Assembly (NCBI GenBank): GCA_024401925.1 | Contig: JAKSKD010000010.1 | Span: 1-62,877, forward strand | DNA length: 62,877 bases | Direction of reading: 5' to 3' | DNA from: Bacteroidales bacterium | GTDB taxonomy: Bacteria > Bacteroidota > Bacteroidia > Bacteroidales > UBA932 | In this document: positions 8,965 through 17,998 of the stretch, one piece after another | Layout: every line of letters begins with the position of its first letter | Numbering within the stretch: position 1 is the stretch's first letter | The notes under the pieces: generated by a model | Databases searched by the model: none | What the model saw: only the letters and a program-made list of their open reading frames with translations | What the model was told of the DNA's origin: nothing | Program-made: the position numbers and the translations under genes

Positions 8965-11172
8965 ATGGTAAAGTATGTATTGAAACGAGATGGCCGACGC
9001 GTTGATTTCAACAACCAGAAAATCATTTCCGCCATCCTCAAGGCGATGAACGTTACAGACGCCGGCGAAGACATTATTCTTGCAGCTCAGATTGCTGACA
9101 ACATCACACGCAACGGAAAGGAAGAAATGAGCGTGGAGGAGATTCAGGACTGCGTGGAAATGGAATTGATGAATGGCCCACGCAAGGAAGTTGCAAAAAA
9201 ATACATTGCTTACCGTAATAAGCGAAATCTCGCCAGGAAGGCCAAGAGCCAGGAAATCTTCAAGGAAATCATCGATGCCCAGGTCAACGACATCACCCGC
9301 GAAAACGCCAATATGAATGCCGACACTCCCGCCGGGATGATGATGAAGTTCGCATCCGAGTCCACCAAGTCATATGTGGACGAATGTCTGCTTTCCGATG
9401 ACGTACATGATGCAGTCAAGAATGGATACATCCATATCCACGACAAGGACTACTATCCGACGAAGAGTCTCACCTGCATCCAACACCCTCTTGACAAAAT
9501 CCTTGAGAACGGGCTCAAAGCCGGCCACGGAGAGTCACGCCCTGCAAAGAGAATCGAGACCGCTGCAGTCCTCGCCTGCATTTCTATGGAGACTGTACAG
9601 AACGAAATGCACGGAGGCCAGGCTATTCCGGCATTTGACTACTATCTTGCTCCATACGTAAGGAAAACATTCCAGGAGGAACTCAGAAGACAGGGAGAAT
9701 ATGACAACAAGGATTATTCATACCTCAACAACTTCCCTATTGACGACTATATAAAGAGGGACCTCGTAGGAAGACAGGGAGATGAAAGAATCGTCCAGTT
9801 CGCCATCAACCAGACAGTGAATCGCGTCCACCAGGCAATGGAAGCTTTTGTCCACAATATGAACACCATCCATTCACGTGGAGGAAATCAGGTCGTATTC
9901 TCATCAATCAATTACGGCACTGACGACTCTGCAGAAGGACGTTGCATCATCAGGGAAATCCTCAATACCACATATGAAGGCGTAGGAAACGGTTCTACCG
10001 CAATCTTCCCTATCCAGATATGGAAGCTCAAGAAAGGCGTCAGCTATCTTCCTACAGACCGGAACTACGACCTGTACAAGTTTGCCTGCAAGGTTACTGC
10101 AAGAAGGTTCTTCCCTAACTTCCTCAATCTCGACGCCACCTACAACATTGATGATGCGTGGAAGGCTGATGACCCAAGGAGGTTTGAGCACGAAGTTGCC
10201 ACTATGGGATGCCGCACCAGAGTATATGGCAACAAATTCGGTCCTAAGACATCCATCGGCCGAGGCAACCTCAGTTTCACCACCATCAACCTCGTGCGCC
10301 TCGCAATCGAGTGTATGGGTGAAGAGAACAAAGAACAGAAAATCGCCAAATTCTTCGCAAAGCTCGACTGGGCTCTCGATATCAGCGCAAAGCAGCTCAA
10401 TGAAAGATATGATTTCCAGAAGACTGCCCTCAAGAAACAATTTCCTCTCCTCATGAGCGGGCTCTGGCTCGGCAGCGAAAAACTTAGTCCGAATGATACA
10501 ATCGAAAGTATTTTGAACCAGGGAACCCTCTCCATCGGTTTCATAGGATTGGCTGAGGCACTCATAGCCCTTATCGGGAAACACCACGGAGAAAGTGCTG
10601 AAGCACAGGAACTCGGACTCCGCATCGTATCGCATATGAGCGAGAGAGTCAACGGATTTGCTGAGACCTTCCAGCACAATTTCACGATGCTCGCTACTCC
10701 TGCCGAGGGACTTGCCGGAAGATTCACCAAAATGGACAAGAAGAAGTTCGGTATCATCAAGGGCGTTACTGACAAGGACTACTACACGAATTCAAGCCAC
10801 ATCCCTGTATATTTCCGTTGCACGCCACAGCATAAGGCGGAGATCGAGGGGCCATACCACAAATACGAGAACGCAGGTCATATCTTCTATGTGGAGATTG
10901 ACGGAGATGCCACCCACAATCCTGAGGCCATTATGTCTATCGTAGACCTTATGGTCAAGAACGATGTCGGCTACGGAAGTGTCAACCACAACAGGAACCT
11001 CTGCCTCGACTGCGGATATGAAGATGCAACTGAAGGCCTTGAGGAATGCCCTCACTGCCACGGACACAATCTCGACACTCTTCAGAGAATCACCGGTTAC
11101 CTTGTTGGCACCACCAACCGCTGGAACAGCGGAAAACTTGCCGAACTCAAGGACAGAGTCGTTCACAAATAG
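8965..11172 (+). CDS. nrdD: anaerobic (class III) ribonucleoside-triphosphate reductase
   Basis: A 735-residue glycyl-radical enzyme that reduces NTPs to dNTPs without oxygen. It has an N-terminal ATP-cone (about 1-90, starting V-K-Y-V-L-K-R-D-G-R), a large barrel, and a C-terminal zinc site of four Cys (680, 683, 695, 698 in C-L-D-C and C-P-H-C). The glycyl-radical motif R-I-T-G-Y-L-V has Gly711 as the radical residue. The activase gene follows with an overlapping start codon, the usual nrdDG operon. The ATP-cone implies allosteric control by ATP/dATP. The start follows a clear promoter and leader. Confidence 0.97.
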   Translation: MVKYVLKRDGRRVDFNNQKIISAILKAMNVTDAGEDIILAAQIADNITRNGKEEMSVEEIQDCVEMELMNGPRKEVAKKYIAYRNKRNLARKAKSQEIFKEIIDAQVNDITRENANMNADTPAGMMMKFASESTKSYVDECLLSDDVHDAVKNGYIHIHDKDYYPTKSLTCIQHPLDKILENGLKAGHGESRPAKRIETAAVLACISMETVQNEMHGGQAIPAFDYYLAPYVRKTFQEELRRQGEYDNKDYSYLNNFPIDDYIKRDLVGRQGDERIVQFAINQTVNRVHQAMEAFVHNMNTIHSRGGNQVVFSSINYGTDDSAEGRCIIREILNTTYEGVGNGSTAIFPIQIWKLKKGVSYLPTDRNYDLYKFACKVTARRFFPNFLNLDATYNIDDAWKADDPRRFEHEVATMGCRTRVYGNKFGPKTSIGRGNLSFTTINLVRLAIECMGEENKEQKIAKFFAKLDWALDISAKQLNERYDFQKTALKKQFPLLMSGLWLGSEKLSPNDTIESILNQGTLSIGFIGLAEALIALIGKHHGESAEAQELGLRIVSHMSERVNGFAETFQHNFTMLATPAEGLAGRFTKMDKKKFGIIKGVTDKDYYTNSSHIPVYFRCTPQHKAEIEGPYHKYENAGHIFYVEIDGDATHNPEAIMSIVDLMVKNDVGYGSVNHNRNLCLDCGYEDATEGLEECPHCHGHNLDTLQRITGYLVGTTNRWNSGKLAELKDRVVHK

Positions 11173-11684
11173 TGGAGAAAGATAAAATCTGCATAATGGA
11201 AGTATTGGAGCAGACCATGGCTGACGGCCCTGGTCTGCGTACTTCTATTTACTGTGCCGGATGTTACCATCATTGTGAGGGCTGCCACAATCCTCAGTCC
11301 TGGGATATGGCAAACGGTCACTGGGTGACGGTCGATGAACTTCTTGAAATAATAAAGGCTGACGAAATCAGCAACGTCTCCTTTTCCGGAGGCGACCCAT
11401 TCTATCAGGTGGAAGCATTCACCAATCTTGCAAAAAGAATAAAGGAAGAGACAGACAAGACTATCTGGTGCTGGACCGGTTTCACCTATGAAGAAATTCT
11501 TGCAAGCGAGCAGTTGTCAATGCTTCTCCCTTATTTGGACGTGCTGGTGGACGGTCCGTTCATCCTCGCCCAGCGGGACACCCAGCTCCTGTTCAGAGGC
11601 AGTCCGAATCAGAGGATAATATATCTGACTCCGAAGGAAGAGGACGTCATAGAAGGCACCGTTCCTCTTATCAAGCTGAGATAG
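11172..11684 (+). CDS. nrdG: anaerobic ribonucleotide reductase-activating protein (radical SAM)
   Basis: The radical-SAM activase that makes the glycyl radical on NrdD. The [4Fe-4S] motif C-Y-H-H-C-E-G-C (CxxxCxxC) follows D-G-P-G-L-R, both standard for NrdG; S-F-S-G-G-D-P-F is the downstream GGD-type SAM-binding motif. The frame is open well into nrdD. I prefer GTG at 11172, which overlaps the nrdD stop and keeps the first beta strand (I-C-I-M-E-V-L) whole, giving 170 residues. ATG at 11196 (162 residues) is the alternative. The gene ends one base before the convergent EnvC-like gene. Confidence 0.93.
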   Translation: MEKDKICIMEVLEQTMADGPGLRTSIYCAGCYHHCEGCHNPQSWDMANGHWVTVDELLEIIKADEISNVSFSGGDPFYQVEAFTNLAKRIKEETDKTIWCWTGFTYEEILASEQLSMLLPYLDVLVDGPFILAQRDTQLLFRGSPNQRIIYLTPKEEDVIEGTVPLIKLR

Positions 11685-11685
11685 A

Positions 11686-12861
11686 CTATCTTGGACGCAA
11701 CCACTGCTCCGGATTCTGAGGAGCGGTTTTTTCATTCCATATCTCGAAATGGAATACGGTTTCGCCGTTGATTGTATCTACGCTGCCCAACTTCTGGCCT
11801 GTCGTAACCTTATCACCCTTCTTCACATAGACGCTCTTTATCTTGGAATACAGAGTGAAATAATTGCCGTGCTGGACAAGAATACACTGATGGTATCCGG
11901 GAAGTATGGAAATTTGTGCCACGGTCCCGTTGAATACGGACTTCACGTCAGTGTTCTCAGGAACAGCTATGGTAATACCATTGTTCTGAGGCAGGGCCAG
12001 AGACTTGAATACTGAATGATACTGTCTGCCGAAACGGGAGACTACAGACCCTTCCACTGGCCAAGGCAGCTTCCCCTTATTAGATGCAAACTGGTCTGAG
12101 AGCTGATAATCAATCGGTACTGCCGACTTGCCTTTTTTGCTGGAATTGATTGCGCTTTTTATGGCCTTTTCCAAAGTTTCCGCCTCTTTCTTTTTCGCAG
12201 CCAGCTCCTTCTGATACTTGGTTTTTTCCCTTTGCAGACGGGCAGCAAGGGATTTCGCCTCCTTTTCTTCACTTAGAATCTGTCTGAGTTCCACAGCGCG
12301 CTGGTCCCTGAGTCTCTGGGCCTCATTCTTCATCGCAACCAACGTTTCTTTCTCCATCTCAATCTCCTTCTTGGCGTCCAGGATCTTCTGCGCCTGAGAA
12401 TTCATCTCCTTTGAAAGATCGCGCAGATAACTGTATCGCCTTACCCCCTGGGAAAGACTCCCGCTCGCAAGAATATACATATACCAGACTTTTGCGTCTC
12501 TGTTTTTGTAGGCATTCTTCACAAGCCTTCCGTAATAGAAAGTCATAGTGTCGATGCGCTCCTGAAGGCGATTGATTTCCCTCTGCTTCCCGACGATTTC
12601 AGAAGCTATCTTCGCAATCTCCCTATCACTTTCTACAACGAGGGCCTGACGTGCGTTCACACGGTTCTGGACAAGCGAAAGACGCGTGAGAGCGCTTGCG
12701 CTTTTACTTGCATTATCTTTAATCTGCTTATCCAGGATAGCAATTTCCTTTTGGAGCCGGTCCCTGCGTGACTGTTGGGAAGAAACATTCTGGGCAAAGC
12801 AGAATGCCTGACCGGAGAGCAGGAAAAACAACAACAATATGTTCCGCAAGAATCTCATCAA
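11686..12861 (-). CDS. EnvC-like murein hydrolase activator (degenerate LytM/M23 domain)
   Basis: A 391-residue exported protein: signal peptide (about 1-23), a long Lys/Glu-rich coiled coil (about 28-250), then a LytM/M23 fold (about 275-391). The zinc ligands of active M23 peptidases are not intact: the first conserved His is replaced in N-N-G-I-T-I-A-V-P and the HxH motif reads H-F-E. That is the pattern of EnvC-type activators, which stimulate cell-wall amidases during division and do not cut peptidoglycan themselves. The gene starts 6 bp after the TPR gene, so the two are probably co-transcribed. Confidence 0.88.
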   Translation of the reverse strand: MMRFLRNILLLFFLLSGQAFCFAQNVSSQQSRRDRLQKEIAILDKQIKDNASKSASALTRLSLVQNRVNARQALVVESDREIAKIASEIVGKQREINRLQERIDTMTFYYGRLVKNAYKNRDAKVWYMYILASGSLSQGVRRYSYLRDLSKEMNSQAQKILDAKKEIEMEKETLVAMKNEAQRLRDQRAVELRQILSEEKEAKSLAARLQREKTKYQKELAAKKKEAETLEKAIKSAINSSKKGKSAVPIDYQLSDQFASNKGKLPWPVEGSVVSRFGRQYHSVFKSLALPQNNGITIAVPENTDVKSVFNGTVAQISILPGYHQCILVQHGNYFTLYSKIKSVYVKKGDKVTTGQKLGSVDTINGETVFHFEIWNEKTAPQNPEQWLRPR

Positions 12862-12867
12862 TGACGT

Positions 12868-14388
12868 TTAAAGTTTTTCTGCCATTCCTTCATAAACTTT
12901 GGCCAAATCATCTTCATGGAGGGCTCTCAGGACAGCAGCATAATGCTCCAGTATGACGGCGCTGTCTTTACCGCCATAGAGCATCGCATGCTTGAAAAAC
13001 GGTTTTGCCTCCACCGCTTTGCCCTGCAAGAACAGAATCCAGCCGAATGTATCAAGATATGTGGCGTTGTCTGGCTCAGCCTCGATAGTGATCTTGCTCA
13101 TCTCATAGGCTTTCTTGAGTTTCCTGCCTTCTTCACTAAGATAATAGGCGTAGTTGTTGAGCACCGGGATATAGCGGGGATTAAGTTTCAGGGCTTTGTC
13201 ATAAGCGGCATAAGCCTTTTTCCTGTCGCCCAGCATATGATATGTATCTCCGATTGTAGCAAGTGCGCTGAGTATGGAAGATGTATCGTCCGGAGCGGTG
13301 CGTAGAATACGTTCGCTCTCTTCAAGGAGCCTCGGATAGTCTTTGAGATTGTAGTATGCAAGGCTCTTCATCTCCAGAAAAGCCGTTTCCTCCGGAAAAA
13401 TTCCGAAACATTCCTCAGCCTGCTGTGCGAGCACAGGCCAGTCTTCAAGAAAATTAAGGAACTGGATATAGAAGACACGGACATCGTAATTGTCCGGGTA
13501 CTGGCGGACGCATTCGCGGATCAGAGAATCCACCCGCGTCATATTCTTTTCACGGAAATCGGGATCCATTCTCTGGATAAGGGAGGTCAGATATTGTATC
13601 TTGGCGGGCGCCGGAGAGTTCTCCCCGGTAATGAACAGCCTGATGGTCTCAAAATACTCATCATATCTCTTTGAAGTCCTGTAGACCTCTGCCTTCCCCA
13701 ATATGGCCGCAACACTGCCTTCCTCGCATGCCATTGCCTCATCATAATAAATGAGGGCAACGGAATCCCTGTCCATAGAAAGTTCATAATCCCCCATCGC
13801 TGCAAGGACTGTCGCGGAAGAAAATTCATCATTGTAGGCCTGCAGGTTGGCAAAAGCATCATCGGGACGGTTCATTCCCATCAGCACGTCATAGCGTGCG
13901 AGGGTAACCTGCTCGCTCTTCCCGGAGATGGCTTCTATTTCATCAAGCGTATCCAGCACCTTCTCAATCTCATTCTGCCGGGCGTAAAGATTTACGAGAG
14001 TGTAGTATAAATCTGTCTTCTTCGAATTCGTTTTCAGAAGATCCTCATAGATCGAAACTGCTTTGTCCACCCTGTTCGTACTGATATACAGATCAGCTAG
14101 ATTGGTCTTGTACCAATAGTTCCCTTCATCCATCTCCACAGCCTTCACAAGGAACATTTCAGCCTCCACTGTATCATTCAGCCTCAGGTCGCATAATCCT
14201 ATATAGTAGTACAATGCGTCATTGGAAGGCTCAGAGGCTGTAAGTGCAAGGAACTGCGTGCGTGCTTTACCGAACTCCCCGGCATTGTAGTCATCCATAG
14301 CGTCATTGAAATTCTGGGCTGATGCGGGTAACGAAATGAAGGCCAGCAGAACCAGTATTTCTTGAACGTATCTTCTGAAAATAAACAT
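12868..14388 (-). CDS. exported tetratricopeptide-repeat protein
   Basis: A 506-residue protein with a signal peptide (about 1-24, ending A-S-A-Q) and TPR-type helical repeats through most of its length, for example D-A-L-Y-Y-Y-I-G-L-C-D-L-R and Y-I-P-V-L-N-N-Y-A-Y-Y-L. TPR proteins are scaffolds; periplasmic or outer-membrane attachment is inferred from the signal. It lies 6 bp upstream of the EnvC-like gene, a pairing common in Bacteroidota, which suggests a role in cell-wall remodelling or assembly. No catalytic domain is visible. Confidence 0.85.
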   Translation of the reverse strand: MFIFRRYVQEILVLLAFISLPASAQNFNDAMDDYNAGEFGKARTQFLALTASEPSNDALYYYIGLCDLRLNDTVEAEMFLVKAVEMDEGNYWYKTNLADLYISTNRVDKAVSIYEDLLKTNSKKTDLYYTLVNLYARQNEIEKVLDTLDEIEAISGKSEQVTLARYDVLMGMNRPDDAFANLQAYNDEFSSATVLAAMGDYELSMDRDSVALIYYDEAMACEEGSVAAILGKAEVYRTSKRYDEYFETIRLFITGENSPAPAKIQYLTSLIQRMDPDFREKNMTRVDSLIRECVRQYPDNYDVRVFYIQFLNFLEDWPVLAQQAEECFGIFPEETAFLEMKSLAYYNLKDYPRLLEESERILRTAPDDTSSILSALATIGDTYHMLGDRKKAYAAYDKALKLNPRYIPVLNNYAYYLSEEGRKLKKAYEMSKITIEAEPDNATYLDTFGWILFLQGKAVEAKPFFKHAMLYGGKDSAVILEHYAAVLRALHEDDLAKVYEGMAEKL

Positions 14389-14408
14389 AAGTACAAATTT
14401 AACACAAT

Positions 14409-14439
14409 TTTGAAAACAATGCAGTTTTGACTATATTCG
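14409..14439 (+). promoter_or_regulatory. promoter of ECF sigma operon
   Basis: TTTG at 14409-14412, a 19-nt spacer, and TATATTCG at 14432-14439 (one mismatch to TAnnTTTG). The in-frame TTG at 14427 lies inside it, so the ORF must start later, at ATG 14472. Confidence 0.65.
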
Positions 14440-14471
14440 TCGCTCCTACAAAGAACATTTTTGTCGCATCT

Positions 14472-15044
14472 ATGCAACATTTGGACCTGGAATTGCATCT
14501 TATCACACGGAAAGGCAGTGATGAGCGACGACTTATCGAAAAATGCATGAAAAACGATAGGTCCGCTCAGCGTCAGTTGTACGAGATGCTTGCGCCCAAA
14601 ATGTTCCCTCTCTGCATACGCTACATGGGGGATCGCGACAAGGCGGAAGATGTTCTCCAGGACGGTTTCATCACATTGTTTTCCAAACTTGGCAGCTATT
14701 CTGGAGAAGGGTCGTTCGAAGGCTGGGCCAGGAAGGTGTTCGTGAACACAGCCCTGATGAGCCTGAGAAAGAATGATGTCCTGAAAGAAAGCGAAGAGAT
14801 AGATGCTGCCTGGGGAATCAGCAGTGATGAACCGGGCGTGATTGAAAAGATAGGGTACGACGAGCTTATGAAGATTATTTCAGGGCTCCCGTCCGGTTTC
14901 AGGACAGTCTTCAATATGTATGTAATTGAAGGCTACTCCCACAAGGAGATCGGAGAGGCCCTCGGAATAACGGAAAACACCTCCCGCTCCCAATTGATGA
15001 GAGCCCGGGGAATGATACAGGCAAAGATTAAGGCATTGAAATGA
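14472..15044 (+). CDS. ECF-type RNA polymerase sigma factor
   Basis: A 190-residue sigma-70 family protein. Region 2 holds the typical D-R-D-K-A-E-D-V-L-Q-D-G-F-I segment, and region 4 ends in G-Y-S-H-K-E-I-G-E-A-L-G-I, a helix-turn-helix for the -35/-33 element. It lacks region 3 and region 1.1, as expected for ECF factors. The next gene overlaps by 4 bp (ATGA) and encodes a membrane protein with an N-terminal anti-sigma-like segment, so sequestration by it is likely. The operon continues with a lipoprotein gene. The signal is unknown. The start was moved from an upstream TTG because of the promoter. Confidence 0.92.
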   Translation: MQHLDLELHLITRKGSDERRLIEKCMKNDRSAQRQLYEMLAPKMFPLCIRYMGDRDKAEDVLQDGFITLFSKLGSYSGEGSFEGWARKVFVNTALMSLRKNDVLKESEEIDAAWGISSDEPGVIEKIGYDELMKIISGLPSGFRTVFNMYVIEGYSHKEIGEALGITENTSRSQLMRARGMIQAKIKALK

Positions 15045-16300
15045 TAGAGAACAAGGAAAAGGAGTTTGACCTGATGGTCAGATCGCTGATGGCGGATGCG
15101 GAGGAAGACGTTCCTTCCCGCGTCTGGGATGCCATCGACTCCCGTCTGCCGCAGAGCAGTCCGGTTCCCGTCTGGTGGAGATGGGCCGGTGCTGCATTTG
15201 CAGCGGTAGCGGTCCTTGCCTTCGCTCTCATTCTCGGAGGCACTTTCAGCAAGCCTTCCATTGATATTTTGCCTCAATCCGGATCCGTCGTTGCCGAAAG
15301 TCTGGTATCTCCTTCCTCTGAATCCGGTATCCGGACTGCAGAGCCGGTCTATGAAGATATTCCTGCCGACGCTTCACAGCAAGTCACAGCAAGTGCAGGT
15401 CGCGGAATAGTCGTAAAGCCATCTGTGACAATAAATTCCGAACAGGCTTCCGAGAAAACCACTGAGGTTCAGAGCCAGCCGGTCAGATCAATTGAAAGAA
15501 GGTTCGACAGACCTTCCGAAAAGTCCGATGAGAAAGTGACGGAAATACAGGAAGCCAAAGAGACTCCAACCGAGAGTGCAGTTGAGGGAAAAGATATTGA
15601 CTGGGATACTTATTTCAAGGATGAGGATACCCGCAAAACAGACAGGAGCAGAACTTCGGTGGAACTCAACGGAATTCTCGGAAGCAATGACGGTGTCAGC
15701 AAATCATCAATACTCTACGGCATAGAGGCACTCCCAAGCCCTGAATCTTTCTATACGACAGGAATCACGGAAAGTTCTTCATCGTTATATGGGATTCCTC
15801 TCACCTTCGGATTCGGTTTGCGTTTCTACCTCACCGACAGATTCTCATTAGGTACCGGAATCAACTACTCACTCCTCACAAGATCCTTCAAAGGAACCTA
15901 CATACAGGCAGATAACGGAAAGTTGATCAATTCCGTGGAAAATGCGGACATCGTCAACCACATCCACTACATCGGAATCCCTGTCAATGCCTATTATGAT
16001 CTTATCCAGAATAACCTGATCCAATTCTATGCATTCGGAGGAGCCACTTTTGAGAAAGGATTGGGCAGCAATTTCAGAATCACCAAGGACGGCACACCGG
16101 TTTATTACAATGAATCCGTGCCGGGGATGCAAGTGTCTGCGGCTTTAGGTATCGGTATCCAGTTCAACGTAGCCAAGTCCTGGAGTCTCTATATCGATCC
16201 TAGCGCCAGATATTATTTCGATTGTAAGCAGCCGAAGAGTGTAAGGACTCAGAAGCCGTTTATGTTCAATTTCGAAGTCGGAATAAGGTACAATATTTAA
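15041..16300 (+). CDS. membrane anti-sigma-like protein fused to an outer-membrane beta-barrel domain
   Basis: A 419-residue protein with an unusual layout. Residues 1-45 are charged and cytoplasmic in character (V-P-S-R-V-W-D-A-I-D), like the sigma-binding end of Bacteroidota anti-sigma factors. One transmembrane helix follows (about 47-67), then a Ser/Glu/Thr-rich linker (about 70-215), and a C-terminal region (about 220-419) of amphipathic beta strands such as F-G-F-G-L-R-F-Y-L-T typical of OmpA/PorT-like barrels. The start codon overlaps the sigma stop codon, so translation is coupled. It could hold the sigma factor at the inner membrane and sense the outer membrane. The barrel assignment rests on strand pattern. 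Confidence 0.75.
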   Translation: MIENKEKEFDLMVRSLMADAEEDVPSRVWDAIDSRLPQSSPVPVWWRWAGAAFAAVAVLAFALILGGTFSKPSIDILPQSGSVVAESLVSPSSESGIRTAEPVYEDIPADASQQVTASAGRGIVVKPSVTINSEQASEKTTEVQSQPVRSIERRFDRPSEKSDEKVTEIQEAKETPTESAVEGKDIDWDTYFKDEDTRKTDRSRTSVELNGILGSNDGVSKSSILYGIEALPSPESFYTTGITESSSSLYGIPLTFGFGLRFYLTDRFSLGTGINYSLLTRSFKGTYIQADNGKLINSVENADIVNHIHYIGIPVNAYYDLIQNNLIQFYAFGGATFEKGLGSNFRITKDGTPVYYNESVPGMQVSAALGIGIQFNVAKSWSLYIDPSARYYFDCKQPKSVRTQKPFMFNFEVGIRYNI

Positions 16301-16313
16301 TTAATATCATTTT

Positions 16314-17492
16314 ATGAAAAACTTCAGTGGAAGGGTTGCACTCTGTGCAATCTGTTTTGTTTTGTCGTCCTGCAACGGTCTGGACGACCTGTTCGGATTC
16401 AGGGAAGATTTTGGGGGAACACAGGGAAAATCCTCCTCAGATTCAAGCGGTGTAAGAAAGCCGATTCCCGACATCCGGAATGTATATGTCTCCGGCATTG
16501 ACCGGCAGGATTCCTCTCTCGTACTATTCAAAAACGGGGAACAGATTCTCTCCGTTCCCTACGGGGAAGAATTCAGGGTCAGCGGGGACCCGGATATGCA
16601 CCATCTGATAAATGGAAGCCTTTTTACGGAATATCACGATGCACAGGGCACCACAATAGGCCGTGACAGCATAATCCTCTTCACCTATGACGGAGAAGAA
16701 ACGCTCAGAGGGTTGCTGACGGATGGAGATGATGTTTACACCATCGGACAGAGATGTTCCGGATGCGGATTCGTGTTCCGGAAGAATGGAGAGCCCCTAT
16801 TGGAATCGGATTATGGCCAGGTTTATGGCAGTATGTATGATGCAAGTTATATGCGTACCGGAGCATTGTACAAGGACAACGGCTCGGTCTGCTTTGCTTA
16901 TTATTCTGATAAATGTCACATTGTGACGGATGGTGTGGACAACATCATAAACACCCCGCAAAGCGTGAAGGAAATCTTCGATTTGAGAATTGTCAACGGG
17001 ACGGTCTGCTATGTCAGCAATGATAATTATTCCAGCGAACCGGTCCTGCATTTGGACAAGCAGACTTTCGATTTCACCACATCTTCATATTCTTCAGGCA
17101 GGGATTTCAGGATTTATGCCCGTGAGGACGGAATTTTCTTTTGCGGCAGCCTGAAGAACGTCAACAAATGGATTACGGCCTGCTGGTCAATGGGTGGGGA
17201 GCTTCAGACTTTTTCCGGGACAGGATGTAATTTCTACAGGGATGATGACAGTTGCGCCTTCACACAATACTCTGCCAATATCGTGCAGTGCTATACCGAA
17301 GACAAGGGCCCGGAGAGCCTGAAAGGAAGATACGAATATGTGTCCTGCTGGAACGCAGACTATACCGACGGTGTGCTCCGAGCGGTGCTGACTCCAAAGG
17401 ACAAGAACCAGAAACCCTTTATGTGGGAGAACGGAAAGAAAACATATTTCGACATCAAAGGGAGCCTGACATCCGTGTACTACGGAATCTAG
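16314..17492 (+). CDS. lipoprotein of unknown function, third gene of the sigma operon
   Basis: A 392-residue protein with a lipobox at Cys20 (V-L-S-S-C). The mature part contains recurring beta-strand units ending in phrases like L-V-L-F-K-N-G and F-V-F-R-K-N-G, which suggests a propeller-like repeat fold, but I cannot name a family. It starts 13 bp after the anti-sigma/barrel gene and its end overlaps the convergent tsaE gene by 4 bp. A role in the envelope signal sensed by the sigma system is plausible from context only. Confidence 0.75.
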   Translation: MKNFSGRVALCAICFVLSSCNGLDDLFGFREDFGGTQGKSSSDSSGVRKPIPDIRNVYVSGIDRQDSSLVLFKNGEQILSVPYGEEFRVSGDPDMHHLINGSLFTEYHDAQGTTIGRDSIILFTYDGEETLRGLLTDGDDVYTIGQRCSGCGFVFRKNGEPLLESDYGQVYGSMYDASYMRTGALYKDNGSVCFAYYSDKCHIVTDGVDNIINTPQSVKEIFDLRIVNGTVCYVSNDNYSSEPVLHLDKQTFDFTTSSYSSGRDFRIYAREDGIFFCGSLKNVNKWITACWSMGGELQTFSGTGCNFYRDDDSCAFTQYSANIVQCYTEDKGPESLKGRYEYVSCWNADYTDGVLRAVLTPKDKNQKPFMWENGKKTYFDIKGSLTSVYYGI

Positions 17493-17914
17493 TCTTCCCA
17501 GCAGATGGAGCGGCTGCCATCGGCAGACACTGAAATAGTAACCTTCAGAGTGTCTTCAGGAAGTATTTCATCTATGTTCTCCGGCCACTCCATAATGCAG
17601 AGAGAGCCACTGTCCAAATAGTCGAAGAGGCCTATGTCAAGAGCCTCGGAAATCTTGCTGATTCTGTAGAAATCAAAGTGAAAAAGAGATTCTCCCGAGG
17701 CTGTACGATATTCGTTCACAATAGAGAATGTCGGGGAACTGACAGCATCGTCGGCTACGCCGAGCACACGGCAGATTGCCGTCGTGAAAGTGGTTTTTCC
17801 TGCGCCCATAGGCGCATAGAACGCTATCAGTCTGTTCTCTCCAACCGCTGCAAGAAACTCCTTTGCAACAGAATCGATGTCTGATAAGGTCTTAATCGTC
17901 AGTTCGTGTCTCAT
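17489..17914 (-). CDS. tsaE: tRNA threonylcarbamoyladenosine biosynthesis ATPase TsaE
   Basis: A 141-residue P-loop protein. Walker A is A-P-M-G-A-G-K-T-T, followed by S-S-P-T-F-S-I-V-N-E-Y and H-F-D-F-Y-R, the standard TsaE signature segments. TsaE binds the TsaB-TsaD complex and its ATPase is needed to make t6A at position 37 of ANN-decoding tRNAs. The length is typical. It is transcribed away from the DUF4380 gene from a mirror-image promoter region. Confidence 0.95.
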   Translation of the reverse strand: MRHELTIKTLSDIDSVAKEFLAAVGENRLIAFYAPMGAGKTTFTTAICRVLGVADDAVSSPTFSIVNEYRTASGESLFHFDFYRISKISEALDIGLFDYLDSGSLCIMEWPENIDEILPEDTLKVTISVSADGSRSICWED

Positions 17915-17923
17915 AGCCCGATA

Positions 17924-17954
17924 TTTGCTCCAAAGTTAAGAATAATTAACTTTG
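17924..17954. promoter_or_regulatory. back-to-back promoters for tsaE and the DUF4380 gene
   Basis: A 9-bp inverted repeat (caaagttaa / ttaactttg, 6-nt loop, 17931-17954) places a TAACTTTG -7 box on each strand, pointing outward. For the plus-strand gene a TTTG -33 box sits at 17924-17927 with a perfect 19-nt spacer. A matching -33 for tsaE is weak. The polymerase footprints overlap. Confidence 0.65.
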
Positions 17955-17998
17955 TGGTATCCACATATGACTTAATAGTTCTGATAACAAGATAAAAA

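Noticed and set aside
9904-10677. 257-codon open frame antisense to nrdD
   Set aside because: It mirrors a strongly coding gene, has no family resemblance and no start signals.
14427-14471. TTG start for the ECF sigma factor
   Set aside because: It lies inside the predicted promoter; the family start fits ATG 14472.
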